Under the pieces are notes generated by a model. It ran no database searches. It saw only the letters and a list, made by a program, of their open reading frames with translations, and was not told where the DNA came from. This document shows, piece by piece, positions 27,638 through 42,800 of a DNA stretch of 64,000 nucleotides. Position 1 is the stretch's first letter. Each line of letters starts with the position of its first letter. Origin of the DNA: Carposina sasakii (lineage: Eukaryota; Arthropoda; Insecta; Lepidoptera; Carposinidae); assembly GCA_014607495.2 (NCBI GenBank), contig CP053159.1:7261501-7325500 (forward strand). Reading direction: 5' to 3'. Position numbers and translations under genes: made by a program.

Positions 27638-27846
27638 CCCGTGGTCACACAGAAGTAAGGGTGGAGCTCCAGATGGAGCGGTGGGCAGCCCGCGGGGGCG
27701 CGGTACGTCTGCGCTGCGTGCACGATGTGCCCCCGCATCTGCTGGACAAAGTCGTCTTCCTGCGGCACGGCACCAAGATATTTCAGTACATAAAAGACAG
27801 AAAACCGCCATATAGAAACTTCACGACACCTGGAGCTGTTCTTAAT
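27638..27846 (+). CDS. Beat-like exon A: first half of Ig domain 1
   Basis: The acceptor is ttgttcacag ending at 27637 and the donor is AAT|gtaagt at 27847. The exon enters in phase 1 (two bases finish a split codon), then reads 69 codons without a stop. The B-strand cysteine lies in RLRCVHD, and the exon ends in NFTTPGAVLN, matching the Beat block before the conserved intron. GC content is far above the flanking DNA. The position where most Ig domains have tryptophan reads KVVFLRHG, so that Trp seems to be replaced. An ATG at 27619 in the same frame lies in the acceptor region and is not taken as a start. Confidence 0.88.
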
Positions 27847-30800
27847 GTAAGTTTATGAATAATATGATTGATTGAAATAGGTAAGAAGGTCCGGCGCGAG
27901 GTCACAGATATGTCGTAAGCCATGTAACGTGGCACGGAGGTATTGACGTCACAGCGTACAGCAAACTACGCAACCTATCTTAGTATACGTTTAGGTAAGA
28001 TTCTACTAATGTGCCATATTTTTTTACAATTTTTATTACGGGTTTGTCAACAATCACTACAATGTTCTTACTTATTAACTAGTGACATAAAATTTAAAAC
28101 TAATTGTAGAATTATTTATAGACAAACACAGCATGCACAATTTTAAACCATAATCAATTTAGTTATGTCTGATAATTTATGTAGTTAAAACACGAAACAA
28201 TATTAACCAAGACCAGCAACACTCAAGACTCAACAGCCAACTTCAATAACCGATCTCAAGAGATCTTTTGTATATTTCAGATTAAATTGTTTCAATGTTT
28301 TCATATAGGATTTAAAATCAAGAGTATGAAAAATCCGAGATTTCTTTATGATCTCTAGTATTAAAATCGGCCGCAAGACATTTATTTAAAAATAATGTAA
28401 ATCTATTTTGTCATACTCGTAAAAAGTAACAGACAAAGTACTGTATTTTTATTTGCAACAATATTAAAATATAGGTAACAATTTCATAAACACATTATTC
28501 TATTTAGTTAGTTACTAATTTATAAATAAATAGTACCTATATATAGAGAAAATTGAGTATTTAGGTCGACACTCGACACATACGGTGTTTTTTATAAATT
28601 TATCTTAGTCAAGATATTATATATATGACAAAATTATTAATAAAGAAAATTAAAAAATTGTGAGCTACAGTTGGTGAGAGCTCTGCACGGATGCAAGTCC
28701 CACTCGGGTGAAGAATTTTTTTCATCTTATATTCTTTTGTAATAGCACCGTTAGTGACAAATAGTTCCATGCCTTGTATGTTCACAAACAACTTGTGAAA
28801 ACTACGAAAAACTAGATGACGTACGGGAATTGCGTGCCACCGCGTACCATTAATGATCTATCACCACTCCTTCCAAACATTCTAATCGTTTGATTGTACG
28901 GCGAGATATTCATAATAAATTGCACTAACTTGGTATACACGTCATGTACAAATACTTTATGGCATGGTACAACTAGGTAAGTATGCAACCAGAAATTCTA
29001 CTGCCAGTACAATTGCCTTTGTAGAATTATATTCCTGCTATAAACTTCTGATAACTATACCTATATAAAGCGATATTTATTTATATATTTATAATTTCGA
29101 TTAAGTATCACAAAGTACTTCGAGTTTGTTAAAAGTAAAACTATTTCATTTTATCTCAATCTGTTGAGCCATTGTATCATGTAGAAGTAAGTAACATTCA
29201 TATTCGCAAACTTACTTAATAATAATAATAATTTATTTGATTTTTGATGAATAAAAAGATGGAACAGAACGGAATAGTAAGTAGTATACCTCATATCTAT
29301 AGTCTTTTCTAAGATGTGCTGACATACAAAGAAAGACGGTTAGGCTCCTTCATAATAGGGCTATTCTGTAATTTACCTTTTCTGTTCTGTCAATAAGGAT
29401 ATTATTGACTTACGAAAAGGGTTGGAGGGCCAGCTGTCATTGTCGCGTCGGATAAACTAACTTATAAGAAAAGACTATTTATTGCCATTTTGTTTATAGA
29501 TATAAATTCGTAACGATTAAAAATTTTCGTTTGTAGGTTACTTAGTAAACGATAAACGTAAACGTAAAATTAAGTGGGTCTTTTATAAACAAGAGCTCAA
29601 AAGAGAGATGTATATTCGCAAGCTTATAATTTGCAAAAATGCACGAAATTTAGATGCGGGTGTTGGGGGCCAAAGGTAATGGAGTGAAGCGAATTTTCCG
29701 GGTCAGGGTAGGGCGACCAAAAGTTCGACTCCCTGCTAACCGTCTATGTAGCTTAGAACACATTTTCACTTATGAACACTTTTCGCGTAACTTTTGTGAA
29801 GATAATAGAACAAATATATCAGAATAGAAGTATATCGGTGCATGTAAGTTGGTAGGTACAACACACATAAATATTTATATTCAGAAAGTATTCAACTTTG
29901 TTAAGTTATGAATGATTTGCATAAAATGTAGAATAACTCAAAATTATATTAATTGATAACGTGATGTCATAAAGCTGAGAACAACGGCGCTACGTGATTG
30001 GTTGATTTGTTTACGTTTACGCGATCAAATTCGAAGTCAAAACTCGCACTAATAAGCCCTCTGAGCTCGATCATGCGAGTCGTATGGCGAACCTTCTGAG
30101 AACTAGTTCACATTTACACAAGTACGTACAAATCAGTGTCGCTGATGGGTATCATAGCAACTAGTCACTGAACTTTTACATGGATCCGCTATGTTTAACA
30201 TGGCTGTACGATCTCCTTGGTGATTCTAATCAAAATGGATAACGTTTTAAGGGAACACGGCCATGTGTGGGTATATGTAGTACATAATAATAGGTGTGTC
30301 GAACGTATGTATATCTATTCTACCCTTGGTTACCTAAAATCTCTTGCTGCTAGTTTCTTAAAGAGTAATAAAATCGCTCGATCAATGTAAGTTAACAATA
30401 TGGTCGATTCCGGCAGTCACACTTAAACCTAAACGTAAAATTTGTCCTACCTGTCCTTTTCTCTCTCAGCCTATATTAAGAACGGAGAGAGATAGCCCTG
30501 ACTTAGATTAGGTTTAGGTTTAAGTGTGACTGCCGGTATCGACCCTAATATCCAACCTCTAATAAAGTAACAGAGTAACGGTATTCTGGAAACTTGCGGT
30601 TAGACATACCTATAGTCTTTTAGTTACTTTTACTACCTACTCAGTAGATTATGTATCAGATAATCATATTCATAAGGGCATGCAATCCATTCTGTAGTAT
30701 TCACGTAACTAACAACGGAGGGAAAAGGGTAAAGGCTTAAATTTTCAAGCTCTGTTAAACGAGCCTCGTGGCCCGTGGGTTGTCTACTCGTACAGGCATC

Positions 30801-33800
30801 CCTTGCATTCTTATTCTGACGACAACGGCCGGCCATTGGATTTTATTTTAGTGTTGCCATTATTGTGCTGGAATTTGATTTCGTGAAACAAGGATGCTGC
30901 GGGTTTTATATACAATTTTAGGGTGTCGCATAAAATAACTACATTGTATGTATTTAGTTTTCTTGGAGTTTTCAGGAAGTAAATATATATTTTTTATTTG
31001 TTGTAAGTTGCATATACAGGGTGTGGGTGACAGCCAGGCAAATACTGACATGCTGAACAAGTACCATTGTGTTGACTTATACGACAGTGTTATTACTCGC
31101 AGGAAATGTATTTTTGATTTGATTATCAGTAATCTTTGCTCTCCGCGCCCATTGTATCGGGCGATCCCGTGACTAATTAAACGGGCTTATTGGTTATTGT
31201 GTGACACATTTCTGTTTTTTTGGATCACTTGTGTCTCTCCATTAGGGTTGATCAGATATTTGAACATTTTTGAGGGCAACTTTTTTTTGAGAATCATCTT
31301 TTGGTTTAAATTTTATTTTAAAGTCATTATCTAAGACCTAATTAAACAAACTATGCTATTTTTTTTCCGAAAATATGAAATAAATGTCGGAAAATTTTGG
31401 AATTTTCCTGCGAAAATTTTCAGTGTGTTCCACCTCAGAATCATGGTATGAAGTCATGGTATCAATATTTGCCTGGCTGTCACAAACACCCTGTATGTGG
31501 TTTACTGGTAAGTAAAATTGTAAACCCAATACACGCATACAAAAATAATAGCTTTTGTTGAGACCAACTGATTGTTATTGTCTAGTCAACAAATTAGGGT
31601 AAAGTTAGACAGCACGATCAGCTACGAGTGTAGTCATTGGAGGTAAAAGATAGTAAAAGCATGGTCACAGTACAACAAGCCTCTCCCGCCGGCGTCTCTC
31701 GCTAATTGTAAAGGTTCTAATGAATTCAGGCCTTCTTCAACCTTCACAGAAAGATAGCTGTTATGAAAATAAACGATTTTAACATATTTGTCTGTTTACA
31801 AAATAGGAGCTTTCTAAATTGGCTTCGCTATTGTATAAATGTTACAATTATTAGAATGTTTTAGTAGTTATCTACCTATTATTCTTAGTGACAACTTTTC
31901 CCTTGATGGCACTAAGTATAGGTATTTGTGCTATTTGTTTTCTTTGACATTGCACTTTTTTATGATTATGTATAGTTTAAGTTTGGTTCACCGATTAATG
32001 ACATGAAGATTAGAATATTACATGAATTATGTGAAATATTCACTTTTCTAAGTTTAGAAATAAGGTACCTCTAAAATAAATCTAGATATTGCTCGAAAAT
32101 TTTCTTTCAACATCAAAACCTATAATTACAAAAATATGTTAAGTGGACATATTAAAATAGCGATCAAATTCTGTAATTGAAAACCAAGGCTCACTTACCT
32201 ATCATGGCATGCACTGGTTCCGTTGCGGCCGAGGCGAGGTAAGAGGTCGCTTTCAGGTCATCGGGCAAACGAAAACGAATGGTTACTCTATACATGGCTT
32301 AAAAGGCTAGCTTCCGAAACCCTGCAATTAAAAAGTTAAGGAACGAATTAATGGTTCGTTGCATTTGAATTTTAGATGCAAACCTATTCGAACCTACCTG
32401 AGGTTACATTGAGATTTATGAGGTTTACCTTAATAGAATGGAAGGATTAGCATTTGGTAAATGCAGCTCTCTGTTTCATGCCCTAATGTATGTAAGTATG
32501 TGTAGCACACAGGTATCAAATAAATAGCTTTAACTTATAGCATCAACTAGATTCCGAAAATTCTTTTATGAATTCACTTACCCCATCAGACCCTAAACAA
32601 AACATCGAAGTCAATTATGTTAAATTAAGAAAAAGATGTGGATTTATAAAAACTTATCTTAATATTCATTTAAATCTACACTAACATATAGGTAGTTTAT
32701 TTAGTGAAATTATGAAAGTATTTTTTTTTCAGATCGCTTTGGCCACGGAGAACTCAATAATCCTGCAAAACCTTGACTTCGCAGCGAGCGGCAGCTACTC
32801 ATGCGAGGTGTCGCTAGCTACACCCATTTTCACCAAAGCCTCTAGCGAGAAACAACTTACCGTTTTCCGTAAGTTATTCAAATATTTATGACGGCCGATT
32901 GGTGTAGTTGGTAGTGGCCCTGCCTGCAACGCCATAGGTCCTGGGTTCGAATCCCGGTAGGTGCAAACATTGATGTGATGAATATTGATGTTTGTTTCCG
33001 AGTCATGGATGTTTATATGTATTATCTATATATTTATATACCGTCGCTTAGCACCCACGACACAAGACCTCAGGGATCTTAGTGTGGGACTAGGTCAATA
33101 TGTTGTGTAGTGTGTGAATATTTATTTATTTATTTATTATTATTTGCTGAGCTGACAACGCAGACTTAGAAACTACAAAGGCAGATGTCTCTATTTGTAT
33201 AAGATAGAAGTATTTCCAGTACAAAAGTTGACTGAAACGGAATGCTCCTCTAGCTTATGTCTAACAATTTTTGTTGCAATTGGAAATATTATTCGGTAAA
33301 AAAAAGTAATTTGTGATGGATATATTATAACTTAGCCTTTTCCGTCTTCGATGTGTAAAAGAAAAAGTTAAGTAAGTATTTAGAAAAAATCTAAAAATAT
33401 TTATCAGAAGATTCAGAAGTAACTCGAAAAAGTATAAAAGAAATACAAGTCAAAGTTTTTATTCCTAATAATATAACTTTAATATACCTAATTGAACTAA
33501 TTGAAGGACTTTTTCATCTTTCTATTTTCTTAGCGATTGCACCAGGAAAAATTTTAGAAGCTTATTTCTCTAAAAATGCATGTAAATTGTGCCATTTCGG
33601 AACACACTCGCTGCGTCCTATATTTTTTCGGATGTTGTTAACCAACTTTATTCATCAGGGAGCATAGGAAGTTTCCAAATAATTTATATAGAACCGCAAC
33701 AAATTAATGTCCTCGTATTCAAAAACTGTCCCGAAATTTCGTCCGCGAACAATACAAGTTTTTTTACTTTGAAAATCGCTAGACATGCACTACTTCTTCT

Positions 33801-36800
33801 TCTTCAGCTTATGGCAGTCCATTGCTGGACGTAGGCCTCTCCCATGCACTAGAATGAATTATTTAGTGTGACGAAAATATTATTTACCTAAGTAGTGATC
33901 ACTTAAATCGTAATCGCATATACTAAGACCACCGGCTAACTATTCCACCTAAAAATATGATCAGCAAAAGATAACAATGAAAATTAGCATTGCAGATTTA
34001 ATAAAATCCATCCAAATTCCCACCGGGATGACTTTACAAGGGTTGTTAATGTAATAAATTGATGGATGGCGTCCCAGGGGCTGTTACTAAACTTAAGTTT
34101 GCTTTATCCGCATTAATTATTACCTATTCAAAAGGGTTGCCATTTCGTATTTTTATCTATACAGGGCGGAAGTGACAGTCAGGCAAATATTGATATGGCG
34201 ATTCAGACTATGATTCTGAGGCGAAATCCAGTGATAATATTGGCAGGAAAATTCCAAAGATTTCCGTTTTTTTTTTGTTTAGAAAAAAAATTGTGTAGTT
34301 CGTTTAAGTAGGCCTTAGATAATGACTTAAAAACAACATTTTAAATTATGGAAAATTTTCAAAATAAAAGTTGGTCCCAAAAAAGTTAAAAATACTGATT
34401 AACCCCAATGGAGAGTCACAAGTGATCCAAAAAACAGCAATGTATCACACAATAACCAATAAGCCCATTTAACTAGTCACAGGATCACTTGATACAATTG
34501 ACGCGGAAAGCAAACGAAGCGGATAATCAAATTAAATAAGTATTTCCTTCGAGTAATAACACTGTCGTATAACTCAAAATAATGGTACTTATTCAGTATT
34601 TCAGTATTTGCCTGGCTGTCACACACACCCTGTATGTAGGTAATAGTTTTACGAAAAAAATTATTGCGGTGACTTAACACTTGTAACTTGTTGATATTAG
34701 ATAACGTAATTAAGGCCATGCAATTCAGCGACTGCGCATGCGTGAATTTAATGGATAGTACGAAAGGCCACAGCATACAAAAATCAGTAATTCCACATTA
34801 CCATATCAGTAGAAGAATGGGGGTTTCTTTTGATAGGCTTATGAGCGAGTATAATATTATATTCTCGAAATATTTAATTCTCGAAATATTAGATATACTC
34901 TCATAACTTACATTCTCAAATCATAATATTATGGACAGTCGTCGAGAAAATAGGTATGTAAATTTTTCATGTGTATTTTCGAGCATAATATAGGCAAGAT
35001 TTTTGAGTAAAGGAAATTCACTAATATTTTCCTACAGGTCCCCCAAATCGGGACCGCCTTTGCCCGGCAGTGGGACACCATGTAGGTAGGCATTCTAAAA
35101 AAAGTGATATTTTTTTAATCGCGTCTGATTTTAAAATGCATTGAGCATGTTATTTAAGCGGATTTTAATTTCAGTACAGATTTCAATTCAATACAATAAA
35201 CTTTCAATAAATTAATCTATATATTTTTTCCATAATATTAACGTAAAATAATTATATACGGGCGTCGGTTGGATGCAGGCTGCTTCCGACCGGTCGGAGT
35301 GGAGGTTGTTGGGGGAGGCCTATGTCCAACAGTGGACTTCTCAGGGCTGTAAATGATGATGATGATGATGAATTATATATTGATATTATAGGTTATAATA
35401 CCAAGTCTGTATTTTTTAAATACTGATATGAACATTATAAGCCTGACCACAACACTTGTGCAAAATGAACTGTCTAACTAGTCTCTCGAACTATGATTTT
35501 TACTTCTTGTGCAAAATGAACTGCCAAACTAGTCTCTCGAACTATGGTTTTTACTTCTTGTGCAAAATGAACTGCCAAACTAGTCTCTCGAACTATGGTT
35601 TTTACTCTTTTTACTTTAGTGACCAAGTGATATACAAGTAAATACCAGTTCTCGTTTTGATTAATATATAGGTACAAACACTGTTCGCTTACACTTATTC
35701 TTAGTTCACTTGGTATACTTTACTTTCATCAATCATCTAAGTAGATACTGATTGTGATACTGTGTTCAATTTCTACTCTGTGGCCTCAAATATCTTTTTT
35801 GTCACTTAACTTTAAAATTAATATTATATAAATAAATTTTACCTATTTCTGTATGATAAACGTGACCAGAAATGAATTAATCACTTATATTTATTTATTA
35901 TGGTTTATTTATTATATTTTGCTATGTATTTATCAAAAATTTCGATGTTTTTTTCATCAAAAATTTGACACAGGTCCGTCACCTAAAGCGCCATGGGCAG
36001 TACTAAAGTTACTAAACGAGCATGGAAAGTCGGTAATTTTTCTACAATTTAGTTTTTTTGATAATTTATTAATTTAAGAATGAAGTGAAACCTCAATTTT
36101 AGCAGGTACCTTGTAGTAATTAAATTTATAATTAAATAAGTAATTAAATATTTCTATATAAAAATTGTTTGGGAAGTCAGACATTTTATTATCAAACTAT
36201 TTGTTTTAGATTTTACATTGAGCTTTTTTTGAGATAATATTTTATCGAGCTATGTATACACTATCGTGTAACGAATTAGCACATTCCTTAGACAATATCT
36301 TTAAGTATGTTGAGTATTATTTTCAAGATCGATAATTAGTTGTAAATACCAAAACAATTTGTTCTAGAGAAAGGTGTTTTTCGCTTCTCCACTAGTACCT
36401 CACCTTAATAAGTTATTTCGTAAACTTTAGAATTCCTATTTTTTCCCGTTACCATGAAAATTTTTAAATTCCTCTCGTGTAGTTACGCATTACTCCCATG
36501 GTCACTTACCTACATTCTATACAGATTCCTTCACTAAGTTATTTCGGATGTGATTAGTCTACAACCAAATAAAAATTACTCTGAGCTTTATAACTATCTA
36601 CAATATGAAAGATAATTACGTAAGAATATAACATGTATTTCAAACTAAGTTTAAGCTAACATTATTATGTGCTAACAAACTGCTTAAGGTTAGATAATAA
36701 CTAGGACAAAGTAGAAGTGTACTTTGGTTGCTTAGAATTTGTAATATTGTGTTTATCTAAGTTTTGGCACGTTTCGGACGTTGGCCGAGTCTGAAAGTTC

Positions 36801-39800
36801 ACACAATAGTTAGAGTTGAGAACTTGAGATATCCATTATACATACAGTTTATATTTCTACGGATCTTCTAAGTATTATAAAATTAGTTGTAGATATAGAT
36901 CTTAATGTAGAGTTGAGTAACCAAATATTTTATGAAAAGAAAAATCTCATGCAGTCACATATAATCACGCCTTTATCTCTTACGGGGTAGGCAGAGCACC
37001 AAGGGCCGATATATACATTCATACATATTATTTTTTATCTAAATTTATATATTTTACCAAACTGGGATTGGGATCGGCGCAACATGTAGACCTTTGTCTT
37101 CATTGATACTTTATCCCTATTATTCATTATTTCGTGTAGCATCTCGATAAGCATCTGTACCCACCCACGTTACCTTATATAAAAAAATCTAACTGTGGGA
37201 ATATCACACTGACAAACACGTGCCGTGACATAACTCACCGCTAATGAACACGAGGCTTTACTTCTGAAACGTTTTGCAAAGCTAACTGCATTATTCAAAA
37301 GATTTCTGAAACGAAAACTCTTCTTTATCACGTTCACTGTACCCACCCACGGAACTAAATGAATGATGGTTCCTCGCGCAAACTTATTGAACGTAGCTTT
37401 CTAGTAATCTATCACTACTTCGAAAATACCTTGCGACCTAATTCAATTCTCGGTATATATATTTTTAGTTTAGCTCTATACTTGTCCTTGCAAAGGTAAC
37501 TCTGTCTACCTGTTATGCGCCAAAACAACTGTTCTCAGGATTTGTACGAAATGTTACTTGGGTGCACCTAAATGTTTGGCTGTATGTAAATCTAACAAAA
37601 AGTAAACAAGTTAATTAAAAATTGAATACACACTACCGACGACGGGGTTGATAAATTCATGAATATGTCAAAAGAACTAAAGTTTCGGCATTCGCTATTA
37701 CAATGTAAATGCGCGCAACAAGTGTGAAAACTACTGCCAAGTACAAAATGAGATTTATGTGTCGACCCGATACGTTTTCTGTTATCGGCTCGGTCGCTCG
37801 CAATATACATTTCTTTTATTAAAGCTTTAACATTATTTATATTTCACAGTCTACTTAATAGAAAATCTTCTATGCTGCTGTGGGAGTGAAAAAAACAGCT
37901 GCTTCTCTTCCCGGGCATACTGTACAAGTCAGTAGAGGGACAAGAGGGTCTTGGTGTTTTCGACTAAACTCATACGAAATGCTTATAATATAGCGCACTA
38001 TCTGCGTAATTTTGCGATTTTATAAGCAATTTGGTTTAGAGCACCCGAAAGTGCTCGTATATTTTATGAAACCCCAGAGCCATGTATCTAGATAGAGCCC
38101 AAAACATCATCATTAACGTTCTATTTGAATGTACGATGAGGACCAAGCCGTGACGCGCATCCCAAATATCAACCGTCTAAATATTTGCTAAAATAAACCA
38201 GCAAATTTCGACCTTAGACCTCGGCAATACGAGCAAACTAAGTTTATAAATTCAAGTCAAATAAGATACTATGGAATGGAATAAAGCTATTTGAAATCGG
38301 AAATGTTCATTAGGCCATTCGGTTGAGCTAAATCAGGGAATTTAGCCGGCTGACTGGATTAAATGTGTGAAAGACGACCCCGACGACACAGTGCCAAAAA
38401 GGGGTTGCATTGATTCCAAGTGCTTATTGACATGCTAGCTAAAACAGCTAGTTGACACAGAGTTAACTACGTATTGCACTAGCTAGATATACTTTCCTTT
38501 CTTACACTACAGATTTTTATAAATAAAAGCTATGTTTACGAGTATGTCAATTAAAGCTCTGTTATTTAGCTAATTGTTCGTTCCGGCGTAAGTACTGATA
38601 GATTTATTATGTTACGAGAACTAATACGCACTCATGTATAGGTAGGTGTGTATGTATACCAACATAGAAGTCGCAAGTAACTACAACAAAGAATATGTCC
38701 TAAGTAATGAGGGAGGTTGTCGTCCTCTAGTTTAGTTATATATTATATAACTTACACATACCTTTCATATACATCAAACATAACTTTCATTCAATTCAAT
38801 CTATTGTCTGAACTCACCCTATTCCCAAGATTGTGTGAACCGCCGTCTGTATTTGTACAGCCTTCATAATGACAAAATGAGGATAGCTTAAATTTACGCT
38901 AATTATTTTTAAAATGATAATACCAACTCATCACGCAATCACGTAACCTTTTACGCCACGTTTCAGCCTCGAATATTCAACCCTGTATTTTGTATTGCAA
39001 AAACGGTGGATTACATTTCGGAAGGGCAAAACTTAGATAAAATATAGTCCTAGTTACCCTTATATGACAGAATAACATAAAAAGATCATGCTCATTTATA
39101 AACCGTATCATACGTAACAGTGGGGAACTTGTTTTTCGTGGGAAAATGTTGCAGGTTTATTTCACGTCTTGGACCATTTATCAAGTCCCGGGTCGACTGA
39201 CAAATATTGTGGCCTCGTTTTTATTGAGAAGAACTCCTTTTAGAAGCACCGGTTCCAATATTCCGACCATACCTATATTTTTCACTGAAGCGGTACAAAA
39301 CACCCTTTGCGCTTTTATTTCCACGGATTGCTATTTTTACTTTTCGTTTATTAGCAGAACCCTTACGACGAATGTTTATTACTTACGTTAAACTGTTTGT
39401 ATATAGGTAGGTAGGTATATATACCTATAAGCATGGTACTTATGAGTGAGTAAACTGATGATTTCAGAATAGATTATATTATTAAATAGATTATATTAAT
39501 TCGCCTGTGTGCAATATTAAGTACAGTAAAGAATTTTCTATCTTTTTCTATCTATTTCCGCTTTCAACTACTAGGCGAGCATTAGTAAGCTTAATTAGCA
39601 TCATTAATTACCCTAAATATTAGCCGGATGTCTGATTCCAAAGGTCGCTATGATTGCGGACTGACCGCCTGAAAATTATGAACTACAAATTGGTACACTT
39701 TGGAACACTTAAAAACATCACCTTTAAGTGATCAATCACTAAAGTTGTGTAAACCGAAAAACAGGTGCTAATTCGAGTAAAATTACAAGATCCAACTTTA

Positions 39801-42800
39801 GGGCGGACCTCGTCTTCACGATGATAAATCACTCTCGCTGACTGGAGCTATTTCAAGAAAACACCCCTGAAAAATACCTTCGTATTTGTGATCATAAATA
39901 ACATTTGTAAATAGGATTCCAGGACCATTATGATGGGATCATGAATCTATTTCTATTGTGAATGTCTAACAGACATCGTCTATGTCTCTACTAGTTCTTA
40001 TGTACTGACAGGGCCCCGTAGTCGTCGTAACAATTGCAAGGGCATAAATAACCAATATTGCTATAGTAGAGAAACAAATTCAAACCCAACATTAAGTAGG
40101 TTCAACTTAGAAAACACATTGAAAATACTTATTAATAAATTTTATAATACCTATATATGTCAGTATCTACGTCTAAAAATTCTCTACTCTCACCTTTATA
40201 TTCCTTTATTCATTGCAGATCTCATGAATATTCATCAGTTTCAATTCCAGTACGAGTATTTGCATTCACAGGTCTATATATATGCTATGTCGGAAATATT
40301 TAAACATTTCAATTCCAGATTGTTTCTGTGCTCGAAGAGTCTGTATGGCGCCGTGACATGCTATGTCAATGAGCTATCGTAGAGCATGCGTAAAAATCAC
40401 ATAAAAATATATTAGAGCGAATAATGATTCGCTCCGCTCGAAGACCAATCATTAATCTAAGTATTAGAGTATGTAAAATGATCCATCTCTGCCTACCACG
40501 ACGTGGTAGGTAGACGAAAGCAAGCAACACGCATAGCATATGGTAGTTGAAAACGACTCATGGTATCTCACATCCGAGCAACAATTCTACCTAACTAGAC
40601 AAATTTGGAATAAAGTAGTACGCAAATTCGTTCAATCCTGACCCAAGAATTCTCACGTTTAATTATTTCTTATTCTTTTGAATTTACCTACAGAAAAATA
40701 ATTCACAGTACATAATAACGTACAAAATCGATAATCTTTAATAAAGATTTATTCCAGTAAAGCACTAGGAAGAACGAAAATCATATTTATGTAGATAAGT
40801 AATTATACAGCAAAAGTTATATTACCTATAAGTATACCTACCTACACACACAGTACATGAATTAAATGACTATAGTTTTAACGCACGTAGGTAAACATAT
40901 CACAAATTTACTACTTACCCACCTATGTTAAATATCTTTATAGCTATAGATAATAACAGTGATAGGTACGAGTAATCCACAGATAGGTAAGTATTAAACT
41001 TGTACATACTGAGCTAAGCTGCGCAAGCGCAGACTTAACTGTCTGTGTCTACGAGACGAGACAAACAGAGTGTCCGCGGCGTGGTCTGTTTAAAGTTTCT
41101 ATTACTTAACTGAAGCTATCACATTATTATAACTAAATATATCAATAGGTACATTGTCGCTCCACTCCCTTCGGTGAGACTTCATTCATCACTGATACAC
41201 GCAAAAGTGAAGGCTTCTTGGAGTAAAAGTGTCGATGACGAACTTGTTTAATATCACTTTGCCTAAGACAATACACATAAAAAAATAGGCCTATACACAT
41301 AAAAAAAATAGGCATGTATGTTCCTCGGGAACTTCCGGAAACGGCAATAAGAACATGAAATCGGGAAATCCAATGTTAACTCGTACTAAGTGGTGGACGG
41401 TGACTCCAGGAGACTAGCGGTGAACCGTTAAACCGAATAGGACTTGACAGGATATTTTATGTAGACCGGCAGACTAAAGCTGAAACGCTGTCCCCTTCTT
41501 CCCCTATTACAGGCAAGAAGTGGACAGGTCCAGTTAATGAATTTAAACAAAAGAAAACTACGGTAAAACTAAAGGATTAAAATAAAAAACAATTTTTGAA
41601 CAACGAGACTAATTTATTAAAATGAACGCGATAACAGATCGTGGGTGACTGATCCTGATTTCTTTGATAAATATTAAAATTGTTTACAATAAAGACAACG
41701 TAACTTTGGGCGAGACGTATCCCCGGTAGCAGCCGATCTGGTGGGCAGCGATGTGAAAGTTCCTCCGGGATGCTCGGCAGGTGTGGGTGAGCTCGGCGGG
41801 TCAATTCCCGTTGAGGTAAATTTCGGGTCTAGGGTAACTTTTTGGTAAAACCATATCCTTGGACTCCACCGAACCTAGTTCGAAGTTAGTTGCACAATTG
41901 CTACTATTTGAATTACAAAAACAGCAGAAAAGGTAATACTTATAATAAGTAAGGAACGAGGAATTAAAACTTAGGCTTCAAGTTAGTTCCTAACCCTTTG
42001 AGACAAGCTTTGGTAATCAGCCGATCCCGCGCTCGAGGCAACAAGCCTTGTCATGTACCTAACCCGCACGGTTATTGACCTCAGCCTAGAATGGCCTTGC
42101 AATTGGTTAAGATTTCAATGTCCCCGCCCGGCGTGAATTTTGGAGATTTTATTACCATAAAAGGTAATCTTGGTGCCAAAAAGACGAAATCCCGGCAAAA
42201 CTGGCAACGCCCAAAACGTTTTCGAAATATAACGACGGCACCATGTCGCGGGAAATTTGAACAACGCGACAAAGTACCTACACTTAACCAAACTACACAT
42301 AATGATGATGATCTCCGACCGTATTTCGGCCAAGGCGACCAATCTTTACGGAGATTGGCCAGGTACGCAGGAGATATTATAGTGCACAAGTGTGTGCGCA
42401 AACACAGATGCACTCTCTATTCCGTTACTCTCATAGTCCGATGGGACGGAAAGCCGACACGACCGAAGAGAGATCAGGCGCAGGACCAACGGTTTTACGT
42501 GCTTTCCGAGGCACGAGCTAAGTGACAATTTTACAACATCAGAATCTGTACATGAAATAATTCATTGGTTCGGGCCCGTGACTGGGATCGAACTTACGCC
42601 TCCCGCTTGGAAGGTGCACGTCTTAATCACTTGGCTATCACCGCTTACACACATACACACACAGACTACACATAATATAGAGGCGGATATTCAAACAAAC
42701 AAAAAAATAAGGTAAATTCTATGAAACTCATCATCAATCATTTAAGACGTGATAGTAATATACCAGCAATAAAATATATTAATAACCTTTAATACATTTA

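Noticed and set aside
42091..42525. 144-codon plus-strand ORF upstream of the protease
   Set aside because: It overlaps a tRNA-derived SINE on the other strand for half its length, and its protein shows no known motif.
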